A DNA stretch of 64,000 bases from Neodontobutis hainanensis (lineage: Eukaryota; Chordata; Actinopteri; Gobiiformes; Odontobutidae), in NCBI GenBank assembly GCA_024349245.1, contig JALDNG010000008.1, positions 1,381,001-1,445,000 of the forward strand, in the 5' to 3' direction. The number at the start of each line of letters is the position of its first letter. Position 1 is the first letter of the stretch. Below are positions 45,966 to 58,200 of this stretch, in pieces. The position numbers and the translations under genes are program-made. The notes below the pieces were generated by a model. The model worked only from the letters and a program-made list of their open reading frames with translations, was not told the origin of the DNA and ran no database searches.

Positions 45966-47133
45966 GTTGACAAAAGTTTAGCGTGTCGAGTCAAATCTGT
46001 CAAAAAAAGTCCCATCGCACAACAAAACAGTTAAAAGAAAGTTTAGATAACTACCAACACATGCGGGCTTTGGTTAAGATGATCGGATTGTTTACACTTT
46101 CGCCCCCCCGCCCCCACCCCAGTTGAACTTTTTTGCGTCGTTGTAAGTCTATTTCAAGCCGCAACACTTCCGAAGTCAGTCAGCTGTAAAACCCAAAGTC
46201 AAATCTCGACGAAAAAGTCGAAAAGTTGTGTTCGAAGCGGCGGATGGCGGAGCAAACTAAATCTGAACAGAGTATAACATGTTACATGCCTCCCACATAC
46301 CTTCAAGCAGACAGAGCGTTTTCCCCCTTCTCCTCCTCTGTCCGTCTGTCCCACCGCAGAAAAAAAAAAAAACTGGGCAAATCACAGCCGCTCACAGCAC
46401 ACGCGAGGCCCGGTGCAAACTCTAAGCAAAAAGCAGACGACAGGCGCAATCATAACGACCTGACTGGAAAAGTGACTCCAGTGAAACCTCCACAAACTTT
46501 TTTCTTTCTTGCTCTCATCAACTGTGAGTCCAGATTCATGTGATAGCGAGAAGGGGCGGGGTTGAGTGTTTAAAGCTGCCGCAGTTGCAGGGCAAATATT
46601 TCACTGAGGGCAGACTAAACTCAACCCAGACGCATGGTGGGTCTTAATCTACATCCACTGAGACTTTTAGAAGCATGTGGAAAAATATGGAGGATTATAT
46701 TACTTGTACTGTCTGCTGTATACAGATTGTAGGGCTTGAATTGTAAAGACTGAGAAAGGCCAGAGGTGACAAACACAAGCGCACAGTCTACACTCAAGGA
46801 GCTACAGAGTCTACAGGCATTTTTCTGGGGCTAGGAGTGTGTCGGTGTGGGCCTGCTCTGGATTTGGGGGTGGGGTGGGGTGGGGATACTGGAAGTTGCT
46901 TTGAGAAAACAGCCGCCCCTGATGAGGCCAAACTGGAGCCACAGCCGCAGAGTGCTGCCTCCTGGTGGAAAACACGCGCACTGCTGCTCAGCTGGTCAGC
47001 ACATTGTTCAGACCACAGAGAAGGAAAAGTTAATGTTTTATGACCGCCCGGACGACTGCTATTACACAAATCCTTACCACACAAAAATTATAGTTGTTGA
47101 AGAAAACATTAACGCAAAAGCATCTGGACTCAG
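45966..47133. promoter_or_regulatory. yap1: yap1 upstream region with G-tract motifs
   Basis: CpG-rich sequence precedes the yap1 start. On the yap1 sense strand (minus), G tracts complementary to 46102-46120 could form a quadruplex. A second, perfect G-tract array lies on the plus strand at 46866-46885. The open frames on the plus strand in 46226-46543 and 46837-47140 look like by-products of GC-rich sequence rather than genes. Confidence 0.45.
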
Positions 47134-47640
47134 TTTTTAAAGTGAAGACGTTTTGTCTCTAATTCCAAGGGACTTTATTAATTCTGAGATCACATGGTAA
47201 GAGAGCTGAGCCTATATATCTAGAGGGAGGGGTTTGACCTGAAACTAAACCTGATTGGACCAGGCTGTTCTGGTCTCATAGTTGTTAGCTATGAAAGGGT
47301 TGTGTGACTCCTGATGGGAGAGTCGTTGAGGCTCAGGTGAGTTGTTAGTGTCACTGTTCCATTCAGGTGTTGTTCTAGAGTGAAACTGTTTGATTTAGGT
47401 TTCAAAACACTGTTGTAAATAGTAGGCAGCATGAATCTGAGGACACCTCCTCGGTTCAGAGGGGGCTTTTTCCATCTTAACGAAATGGCTTCCTTCATTG
47501 GACATTGCTGTCCTCAATGGAATGCCCTTTCTCTTTGAGGTGGAGGTGAACTGCAGACTCAGCTCCATTAGGATTGTCTCTTTTGGGCTGATATATCCTC
47601 TTGTGAAGCTGTTTTTTTTCTCCAACGTTGCTCACAACAT
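47134..47640 (-). mobile_element. 5'-truncated retroelement 3' end, probably Penelope-like
   Basis: On the minus strand two overlapping, frame-shifted pieces read like the C-terminal part of a fish retroelement protein. One contains KEAISLRWKKPPLNRGGVLR, a pattern seen near the end of Penelope-type elements after the GIY-YIG region. About 200 bases of untranslated tail containing AAACGTCTTCACTTTAAAAA follow. No reverse transcriptase domain is present. The family assignment is from remembered pattern only. Confidence 0.45.
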
Positions 47641-48299
47641 TATCACTGCACTCTTAACTACACTGAACTGCATAAACCACATTACTCTGTTTGTGGTAAC
47701 TCTAATTTTAGTATGTTATATAGTGCAGCACTGTTTGTATAATGTGCTATCGAAACATACTGTAATATGTAAGTGGATTGTGTTATACCACATTTACCAC
47801 ATTTACCGCTGCATTAAATTCTCAAGCTTTCTGACTCACATCACAAAGATCAGTAAATGCTCTGAAAAACTGCTCAGCTCCTGCCTTCTAACAATAAATC
47901 AATGAATTTGTTCTATAACATTTTCTTTAATCTACCACTGTTTTTTTCCTGTATTTTATGTCTCCTAGATATAGTATAGTATTCTGTAGTATGTCAGTGT
48001 CTAGGATGTGTATCTGTAAAGCCTACTTGTGTAGATTTGAGAAATTGAGAAATTATTTGTATCAAGAAAGTATCAAGAAAAAGCATTTAGCACATTACAT
48101 TTTATAATAGTTGCTCAGTAGTTGTCATTCTCTCTCTTTCAGTCCCTAAATAAAATAATCATTAATGGTAGTACAGTAGGTAACGTTGTGCCTTCTATAG
48201 CCTTAAATTACAATTAGGTGAACTCAACTGGAACTTTACTTTAACTAATTGTAATTCTAAGTGATACAACTGGTCACCCAGTGTAGCACTTTTATTTTT

Positions 48300-48500
48300 A
48301 AAAGGTTATTGTTATCCCTGTTGGGAGATTCACTGTCAGCAGCCACCACTAGGGGGTGCCCAGTATGATTTGATGTTGGTGGGGGAAACTGGAGTAAGTT
48401 AAGAACATGCATACTCCACACAGAAAGGGCCTGTCTGTCCCGGGGAGTCAAACCCTGGACCTTTTAGCTGTGGGGCAACAGTGCTAACGACTGTGTCACC
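48300..48500 (-). mobile_element. tRNA-like SINE fragment
   Basis: Read on the minus strand it begins GGTGACACAGTCGTTAGCAC (tRNA-like head with an A-box region). It has a B-box-like GGGTTTGACTCC and then the fish SINE body (CTTTCTGTGTGGAGTATGCA, CCAGTTTCCCCCACC). It is diverged and truncated. Confidence 0.6.
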
Positions 48501-50562
48501 TTTCTGTTGTAATAATGTAATAATAATAGTACATTATTAGAACGTAATAATGTTCCTAAAATACAGATATTTCATAATATTTCAAAGTAACATTTTATAC
48601 AGGGTCCCTGCAAGTTCCAAGTGACTTTAGCTAATAAACAATCTACACAAAGCGTATCTGTTTGTAAGTCTGCAGTCAGTAGACATCACCTACAACACAT
48701 GTACATGACTCTGCTCGAGTCATGTACTTTGAGTGAAGTCAAGTTCATTTAGGTAAGAAGAAGGTTAAGGTTTCAACACTTGATAATTAGATTTTGACAC
48801 TTCCCAGTGTTCGTTGTTTGTCTTTCAGCCAAAATACAGTACAATGTATGTGTTGCACAACAGAAACATTGTTATTTTAGCCCCTGTTGTTGTTCCCAAA
48901 AGAACAAAAATGAAAAAAAGCAAGTGCAGCGTTGATTGGTAGGTCTCCACAAAGCCTGTCTGATGTTTCCACTCCACTTGTGTTTACCACAGTGTGGCTG
49001 ATAAACGGCTATAAGCGCCCATGAAGCAGTTGCATAAGCTGAGGGTGAAGAAAAGGGCAACAGAGATTTTTAGCAACCCTGCCTTGAATACAGACATCAT
49101 TTTAAGAAAGTATCCTCTATGAAGCCTTTCAGCTTCACTAAGACCAGTTACATGTGGCTTATTCTCTTCTTCTAAATGTTCTCCAAACCTATAAGTCTGA
49201 TTTTTTAATTGGTTGTTAAATCCAATAAAGAAATATTATTATTTGGACACAGTAGGCACAATAGTTTTCTTATTAGATTGGGAAATCCTAGCTACTAATT
49301 TAAGCAAATAATTTAGACTAAAGACCAATTATTGTTTTAATGTATGTATTAGTATTAGAAGTTTATCAAAACTGCTTGAAAATGCAAATTCAACGTCCTT
49401 GAGAGTCCTTGGCTGTAATAACAATAACATAGCAGTAGGAGGCGCCATCATAATTTTTTAAAGTATATTTTTGCCTAGTTTTAAGAAGCTGTTTCAATAA
49501 AGTCAATAAAGAACACTTGTTGGGGGAAAAAAATTGGATTTTAATATATTTTCAGCAACATTTCACAATTCTTTAAAGTTTTATAAAAAAAAAACTAATT
49601 ACAAGTAATTATAAACTTAAACTTAAAAGGTTTAATTGATATTTGGCTGCCAAGTGAGTATTGAAATTAACTGAAAAGTATTTTGTTACTTTATAGTGGA
49701 ATTTCACAAGACACTGTACTTTGGACATTGTCAAATATAAAAAAAAAAAATAATGTTGTATGAAGTGTCACAACTTTACAAGACCATATAACACTGTACA
49801 GATGTGGGGGCCCTATGACTGCAGCACCCGTCTCTTCACATTCCTCTTACTGACCAGGGCTGTAAACCTTTGCAGGTTCAGTACAACACAAAATCTTTTC
49901 TTTGGCACCCACAGCAAAGTTTTCCCAAGGAAGCGACAGGCCGGACACTGGCTAGAATGTGGCACAGCTTTCTAAGGCTTTTTTTTTTTTCATTGATGCC
50001 TAAATGCCCAGTTAACAAGAGTAATTAGTCTGACCCTTTAGGAGGCTGCTTTGAGAAGTATGAGTCAGTGTGTAACATGAGTAGACGACACAAAGATATG
50101 CTGCATTTCCTCCACCGTCTACTGCGGCTTCCCACAAAGACACAAGAGAAAGTTTTTTTATTAAAACAAGCTGTTGCCCTTCCACATCTGGTTTGCATGT
50201 TGCTGCCAGGATGTAACCTGTAAAACAACACTAAAAGTGGAAGGGTAATCACTTTTTACCACAAAAATGGGATCTGCACTTTCAGCTACTAAATGTAGTT
50301 TCACTTTTATCACTAAATCTTCTATAAACACAAAGCTTACCCCCATTACAGGGGATGTTTCATGGAAATTTATGAGAAATAGTAGGAGGGACTGCTGTAG
50401 GTGGGGAGTGAAGGGTGAAAACAGCTGAGTGAGAACAGGAAGAGACTTGGCAGATTAAAGAGAAGAAGTATGGTTTTGTGAGACCCGTTTGGAGATCTTT
50501 GGAAATTGGAGTAGTAAATGTGGCGGTGACAGCCAGTGTAGACCACTGTTGACTGGACAGAA
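48501..50562. other. Spacer between yap1 and angptl5, no gene recognised
   Basis: AT-rich. In human this interval holds CEP126 and CFAP300. I searched the translated sequence by eye and saw nothing resembling either. A 71-codon frame at 49760-49975 is not recognised and has no clear exon signals. Confidence 0.45.
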
Positions 50563-52855
50563 ATGATGTGGACGTCTTTCATCCTACTTCTTTTGACTCA
50601 TCTGCTCTCCTCCAAAGTACGTATATATGGTTTTATGTGATTAATTCAAGGCCATATTCACTTGGACATGCTTTTCTGTGTTATACAGCTCTAACAGATG
50701 TTTTCTTCGAACACCTACATTTACTCCTCCTGCTAACAACTTTATCAGGACAAAGAACAATGTGTTAACAAACCCCTAAAGACGTGTTTTTACTGTCAAT
50801 AGTTCCTACCTCATACCTTAATGTGAGATTTGTTTGGAATTGTTTGTTCTAAAAAGTTGTTTAATTTGACCCCATTAGCTGCTATTTTCTGGAAAAACCT
50901 CTATTGCTGTGCAGTTTAACATTATATCTAAAGTATTTCTGTGAATATTCCCTTTGTTTTGCCAGGGTTTAGAAAATAGTAGCTCCTTTAACCATTCAGA
51001 AACGCTGAATGATGAAATTCCTGTCAAAGCCTCAAAGTCTGCTGGCAGTGCTAAAGGCTGGGACACATGCTCCATCCCATGTGACATTACTGTCAAACTT
51101 CTACGAGACGAGAAACATTCAATTTGTGGTAAGAATAACTTCTGTTTTTTGAAAAGATGAAATAATAAAAAAAAAAAAACCCAGTAGTGTTGACATCAGT
51201 TGTTACTTACCAAAGTAGATATATGTGTGGTCAGGGCAGCTACAGCAGTCTCTGTTGGCGTTTGGGCGTAGCACTCGGAAACTGATGAGAGACGTCATGG
51301 AAGAGCAGCAGAGGGCACTGGATATTCTCAGTGCTCAGGTAAAGCCCAAGATCTAAAAATAAAATGTATGTGTTTGGAGAGTTGTTTAAAATAAATGTCT
51401 CACTTTTAGGTCACAGAGCTGATGACCAAAGTGCAAATGCTCAGCTCAGAAGTCCAAAGGAGCAACACTGAGATGTACGCCATCAAACCAGTGCAGTCAC
51501 ATGGTAACTTCCTGTTAAACACACCTTAATCACAATGTCATAAACTGAAACCACAAAAGAAAAAGAAGACATATATCCTTAAACATAGGATATTGCTCCA
51601 TAAAAACTACTTGAACTAAAAAGAGCGGTTTTGATTAGGACGTGACTGCAGTGACATTAAGGACAGTCTAATGTCCGTCGTCCCCAAGATCCCCAGTGGT
51701 ATTTACATCATCCACCCAGAAAATACTGACTCTGCATTTGAGGTAAAAATAAACTTGTCTTTTTTTAAGAGCATGTGTCTCTGTAATAAAGACAAACACA
51801 CCTCTGCCGCAGGTTTTCTGTGAGATGGATTACATGGGAGGTGGATGGACAGTCATGCAGAGACGAACAGACGGATTAACAGATTTTAAACGACCCTGGG
51901 CTGATTACAGTGACGGATTTGGAAATCTTGCAGGTTAAACTATGTCAAAGTAACAGAACAGAAAAGTCTTATTCACTTTTTAGTTTAAACCAGGTGCATG
52001 TGTGAGACATCTGTGTTTGTTGCAGGAGAGCACTGGTTGGGTCTGAAGAAGGTTTTTCAGATAGTGAGCCAGAAGGACACTCGTTTCCAGCTTCACATTG
52101 CTCTTGTCTCAAAAGATGATGTCACTTCATACGCATCATACGATGATTTCCACTTGGACAATGAAACCCTGTTCTTCAGTATACACTTGGGTCGATATGC
52201 AGGCAGCGCAGGTATGTCCTAAAACCTCAAGAACTCACAATAGTGTCTTTACTGTACCTCACTGGCGTTTTAGCACAACATAATCTATAATCTACCTGAA
52301 ATGGAAGTAGGCCATGTAGTATTAGGAAATTCAAAATGGCTTTGTCCTTACCAAACTAATATCTGACTGAATAAAGTGACTTCTATGTTTGTTTGAGTAC
52401 TTTTTTATTTTAAAGGCTAACTATCCAGTTTACAGTTTACCTTAACTATTCTTTCTGTTACTAGTGTCTTAAAAATGATCATCTAGAGTCACTGTGACAA
52501 ATGTAATGGCGTACCTTGTGTGTGTGTGTTTACAGGTGATGCATTTCGTGGCTATGATCAAGACCAGAACCAGGACACAGCTCCGTTCAGTGCCACAGAT
52601 GTGGACAACGATGGCTGTAACCCGTCCTGCTCCATGAATAACACCACAGTGGAGAGTTGTAGCACACTGCACAACCAGACGGGATGGTGGTTCAACCATT
52701 GTGGCCTGGCAAACCTGAACGGCTGCCCTGAAGACGCAGACGTAAACCAACAGCAGAGGACACAAATCCTGTGGGACACCTGGAGACAGAAAGGAGTCCC
52801 TCATGCCATTAAATCTGTGACAATGAAAATCAAGAGGATTTCAACCAATAACTGA
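50563..52855 (+). CDS. angptl5: Angiopoietin-like protein 5 (secreted, 381 aa, 8 exons)
   Basis: Secreted fibrinogen-domain protein of the angiopoietin-like family; the function of ANGPTL5 is little known. Exons: 50563-50616, 50966-51128, 51235-51338, 51410-51503, 51639-51742, 51813-51933, 52026-52211, 52536-52855, summing to 1146 nt. A signal peptide (MMWTSFILLLLTHLLSS) fills exon 1. A short region with Cys residues and a helical/coiled-coil stretch (EEQQRALDILSAQVTELMTK) precedes the fibrinogen C-terminal domain at about 142-381. There GGGWTVMQRR, the calcium-loop DVDNDGC, GWWFNHCGLANLNG and the terminal KMKIKRI-type strand are visible. Human ANGPTL5 is 388 aa. Two adjacent ATGs (50563 and 50566) are possible starts. 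Its place between yap1 and trpc6 matches human 11q22. Confidence 0.92.
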
Positions 52856-52934
52856 CCACCTCCACAGAGATTATAAAGAGAGACACCAGTGAGAACCAAA
52901 CATGCTGCATCTTTGTTTAACCAAATCTTTAACT

Positions 52935-52940
52935 AATAAA
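52935..52940 (+). terminator. angptl5: Poly(A) signal of angptl5 (AATAAA)
   Basis: First canonical signal, 80 bases after the stop. Confidence 0.6.
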
Positions 52941-52959
52941 GATAATGACAGGGATTGTT

Positions 52960-55256
52960 GTAACTGTAACCACAAAACACTGCTTCTCACGGGTTTACAT
53001 CGAGTCTGTTTGCAGTACACTACAGTATAATTTATTATGGTATTCATTCATTTAATTTTAACTGAAACTATTGACTTAAGACACTATGAGGCGCACAGAT
53101 CATTAATATTATTGATGTTAAAATATCAGTAGTTCAGTTAAAGTTCCTTATATTTGAGGGCAAATATAAGGAATGACTACAGTAATAAAACAGAAACGTT
53201 ATTACTAACTCAAAATCAAATGGCGTTGTTAGGCTACTAGCTATAACTCTTAGCTACCGGTAGGACACTAGGACAGGGCACAGGCCCAGGTAGCCTACTG
53301 GGTACATACTTTTACTTAACATGTTCACAGTGCCCCGACCACGGTAAGTAGCTTTTTATAAAAATCCTAAATATATTTAACTTTACCTTTATCCTTTCTT
53401 ATTCTCGGGTTTAGCTGCTCAACTGTCTGGCTAACACAGCATTGCTATGAATTTAACTTTTGTTGAATTAGCCTCAACGCCCAAATTCAAATAATTTAAA
53501 ATCTGTGTTTAGATCTTATAATAAAGCTATGTATATATATTTAGACAATATTATACATTTTATATAAAACTACAATTTAAAACCGAGACAATTGTAGCTA
53601 TATTTATCTCATAATTAGAGCAACAGCAGTTAGTTTTTGGAGGGGCCACAAGGTGGTGCTGCTGTGCATCTTTCCAACTGTTGCACTTATAAACCCATCT
53701 TTGTGAGGACTATTTAGTTCATTAACAGGACACAGGAAGAAAATGAATACGTTTTGATTAAGGTTTGTAGGTGATAAATGCACTAATGACGTTGTCAAAA
53801 TTTAAATTTAAGAAATGTATGGCCTTTATCTCTATAATGACAGACTTAAAGCAACAAATGGTGAGGTACATGACCTCACAAGATGATAACATGCTTATAC
53901 ACTGATCTGGGGAGTATTATTGTTTTTATGAACCATCAATATTAGTTTAATGATTGTAAGGCTATATGTTTTATGCGTAGACAGTGTTGCTTTAATGACA
54001 CAAACTCACAAACAAACAAAAAAAAAAACAGGATCTTTCTGTGCCCTCAGTGATAGCACCAACTGTGTGTATGCTCCACAGAGAGTGTTTACATCCACAT
54101 CTTGGGTCTATTTGGTCTGGAGGAGAAGATCTAACAAAAATTCACTGCGGTGATGTTTGCCTAAGTTCATGCTTTTCTTCCCTCCTCACCATCCACCTCA
54201 TAAAATATGATGCTGTTGCACCATGAAAACGCCATGAAAGTAACTAATCTTCAGCAATCCGGCCTTAAAAGGCAATTCTCACAGGGCACAATCAGACATC
54301 AGTTATCTGCTTGATCAGAATTCATTCATGAGCTGGCAGGGAACCACAGTTACTTGTGTTTGAATACGTTTATGTATTTGTGTTTGCAGAGAGGAACGTC
54401 ATTTTCCCACAGTGGACAAGCAGTAGAGAGCAGGAGCACACAGGAAATAATGTCTACTGGGAATTTAGACCCTGAGGAATCTCATCTGCTGTTCATCAGA
54501 CATCAGTCACCCACTGAACTGCACACACTGACAAATCTCAGCATGTACTATAAACACGGCAGCCTTAAATAGCACTTTACAGCCTAACCTTTTAAAACAA
54601 TATACAACCTTTTGATGTTTCACTTAAAGGAGAAGTAAGTGATATATTTTTGATAAGACAAGGGTTTAATTGTTTTTAACAGACATCATTGAGGCATAAT
54701 GTTTATTTATTAGCACGTGTCTGAGTCCCAAACAAATGAAGAGAACCTAACACAGTCCTCTTTCTTACGGTCAGAAGCGAGAACAGTCCTGTCTTGTCTG
54801 CTAGTTAATGAACAATGGTAGTGAATCTGAAAAGTACCTCCAGGTAAGCTGCATCTGACTCTAAAGTAGCCATGTAGACATTTACTAACTCATGAGGTTA
54901 GTTTTGTTTTTCAGTGTTTAGTTATTAGTGAATGTCTTTGTTTGAAGGAAATGAGTGACTGGGCCATTTATGTCATTAATGGTTTTGACTGAAAGACAAA
55001 AGCTCAGAAACAAATAACTTAGTGGAATGGTACATAGTACAGACAATGCATCATATATACTCAGTGATAACTCATTGCTGCCCTCCACGTCAGTGACATT
55101 GATGTCATGTAAATGAAAGTATAGTTGGACCCAGAAGGATGCATTCTTTCTCAAGGACAGTGGGAGGAGGGAGACAGGACAGGGAGTCAACGCGGAGAGA
55201 GAGTCCACTTGATTACAGGACTGGGACAATCCTTGGTGTTGTGGATCACTTCCAGG
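52960..55256. other. Spacer between angptl5 and trpc6
   Basis: No recognised gene. It contains a perfect 13-bp hairpin (53144-53173). It also contains an unassigned open segment after a good acceptor (54390-54572, ending in TAG), listed as a finding. The last 130 bases are open in frame with trpc6 but have no ATG, so they are read as its 5' UTR. Confidence 0.45.
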
Positions 55257-58200
55257 ATGAACCACAGATCACTCGCAGCTCACCACAACAGTAGACCTGC
55301 AGGTCACACCAACGGTCGCAGGGCCAGGAGCCGAGACAACCTGCTCCTGAACGATGACTATGGAGATGAAAACTGCTATGCTGGACGCTACCTTTGGTCA
55401 GTCTTTTAACTAAATGTCTCTCTTCTAGCTGAAGTAATCTTTAATGATCTGAAGGAATCTTCAATAGACAAATTATTTTCACTACAAATGTGAGGCGTGA
55501 AATTATCTTATTATGGATGCAGAATCTTATATGAGCAGTACACCAGGTCCACGCTAATGTTTATTGAGCATAAAAATGTCTGCATTAATAACTTGCAGAT
55601 GTCTACATCAATAACTCAAAAATAATCAAAGTTGTGTTTCAGTATGCTAATTATTAACAGAATCAGAAAAAAAAGTTTTAGTTTTTGTAATTAATAATTT
55701 GAAGCCAGGAAGATAAAACCAAGAAAGAGACCATAAACTTGACTATAGTTCAATGTATAAGGATAGTTACATTTGTTAAAACCATGTTTTTAGCTCTACC
55801 AAATAAAAATATCAAGCATTCACCTGAATTAAAAGTTTTAGTTATTAGTTATTCACTTATTCAACAGATTTGTTACCATCAGGATATTTTGCTAGTTATG
55901 TAACCCAGTTGGGGCCAGTATGCTGTTATCTGATCAATTACAAACATCAAAGTAATTAGTAGCATTTGTATTTGAATATCAATTCACATTTGCTCTTTTT
56001 GTCTTTATGACCTTTCTGGCAGCCCCAGCAGCTCTGAGAGACAGCTCATGGCTCGTCTCACTGCTGTCAAGAGACGGCAGGCTCTTCGTGGTCCTGCCTA
56101 CATGTTTTCTGCCCCTTCGATCAGCCTGTCTGAGGTGGAGCAGCGCTTTCTGGATGCAGCTGAGTATGGAAACATTCCCGAGGTGCGGCGTATGCTGCTC
56201 CACGTGCCAAACCTAAATGTCAATGCAGTGGACTACATGGGCCAAAATGCACTACAGCTGGCTGTGGCCAACGAGCACCTGGAGGTCACAGAGCTGCTTC
56301 TGGGGAGAGCAGACCTGGCCAGAGTTGGGGACGCTCTACTTTTAGCTATCAGTAAGATGTCTGTGTGCTTTTAGAAGAACATTTACTGTTTACAAAAATG
56401 GTCAAACCAATGTTATCAGACGGCACTAAAAATATGTTTACATTTGCTTCATAAATGTCCCTGAGCAAATTTCTTCAGTTCAAGAAGAATAGACCACATA
56501 TATCTGATTCTCCTTTTTGATCGGGGTCTATATGTCTTATGTAAAACAGTTATATGAAAGCCTTTAGAGAACATTTAAGTTCCTCTTTCAAACATCTGGT
56601 CCTTGTGTTTTGTGTGCTGTAGGTAAAGGTTATGTTCGAATCACTGAGGCCCTGCTGGGTCACCCCTCTTTTAAAGATGCCCATCGACTGACGGCGAGCC
56701 CCGCGCAGGCCGACATGTTGGATGACTTTTATGCTTATGATGAAGATGGGACCAGGTAAGATTAGCTTTGAGTAGCTCCTTTCTTTTTATGTGTTGTGAT
56801 AACATCTTAACATCCGAGCTGGGGCAGTAAATACCAGCGACAGGAGGGGGCCCAGTATGACCCTCTCTGTTTTAAAGGCTGCATAGCACTTTTTATAGTT
56901 TAGAGTTAAGAGACATTTATGTGACGTGACCAATGTTAGAGAGAAAAAAAACAAAGGTATAGGGGGACAGAAACTCTTTTAACCAAATCCTTTTTAAACT
57001 TTTTTTCTAAATAATTATTTGTGTTTTAAGGTTCTCTCATGACGTTACCCCATTGATCCTTGCCGCTCACTGCCAGGAATATGAGATTGTTCACACTCTG
57101 CTTAGTAAAGGGGCTCGCATTGATCCTCCTCACGACTATTTCTGCGGCTGTGACTCTTGTAACTACCAGCAGCAGTTTGACTCTTTCAGCCACTCAAGAT
57201 CTCGAATCAATGCCTACCGAGGACTGGCTAGTCCCGCTTACCTCTCCTTGTACAATGAAGACCCAGTTTTGGCCGCACTGGAGCTCAGCAACGAACTGGC
57301 AATGCTGGCTAACATTGAGAAAGAGTTTAAGGTAACTAAACACCATCAACAATAAATTGTGAAAATGTTTAATCCCAGAGTAACAGTTTGATTGTGAATA
57401 TTTTCATTATGTTTTCTGCAGAATGACTACTGTCGCCTTTCAAGCCAGTGTAAAGACTATGTGGTGGGCTTGCTGGACCTGTGTCGCAGCACAGAGGAGG
57501 TGGAGGCCATAATGAGTGGAGAAACTGAGGCCGAAGAGAGCTATGAGCTCCCAGCCCGCCCCTCCCTCACAAGACTCAAACTGGCCATCAAATATGAGCT
57601 CAAAAAGGTGAGAGTGATTAAAGACAAACATTTATATACTACACAGGGTCTGAGCAGCTGATGGAAAGAGGGTAGAGAAACATCTGCACTCAAGCAAGAG
57701 TAGTGTTAGTATAACATAAAACTCAACTCAAGTGGAAGTAAAAATCTGACTGGGTATGAGTAACAAAGCATTAAGTGAAAGGTTACTTAGTATATAAATT
57801 TAATTTGATTTATTGGACTGAAAGAAAGTACAACATAATCAGTCTGGATAACAGAATCCTGCTTGCTTTTAGGACTAAATCATTTGCAAATACTCAACCA
57901 GGTCAAAAGTAGACCCAGACCCAAAACAAACACCCACCAAAGCCACTGTAAAGACAATTCTGCCTCTTTGTTGAAATCTCAGAGAGCATGAGACAGAAGG
58001 GAAGATCATTAAGCAAATGTAATGCTGTAAACCTAACTAGTTCTCACCTCTGCATCAGTCACACTATTTTCTCATTTCAAACTGTGCTATTTTCATTGAT
58101 TTTCCTGTCTTCCTCTTTAGTTTGTGGCTCATCCAAACTGCCAGCAGCAGTTGTTGAGTATCTGGTATGAGAATCTGCCCGGACTAAGACAACAGACTAC

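Noticed and set aside
46226..46543. 105-codon open frame upstream of yap1
   Set aside because: It lies in the GC-rich yap1 promoter region and has low-complexity basic composition. I see no homology or exon signals.
47498..47905. 135-codon plus-strand open frame
   Set aside because: Its first part is the antisense of the retroelement fragment and the rest is AT-rich hydrophobic sequence without homology.
55125..55256. N-terminal extension of Trpc6 (44 extra codons, open and in frame)
   Set aside because: The open segment begins at a TTG and has no ATG before 55257. It is better read as 5' UTR.
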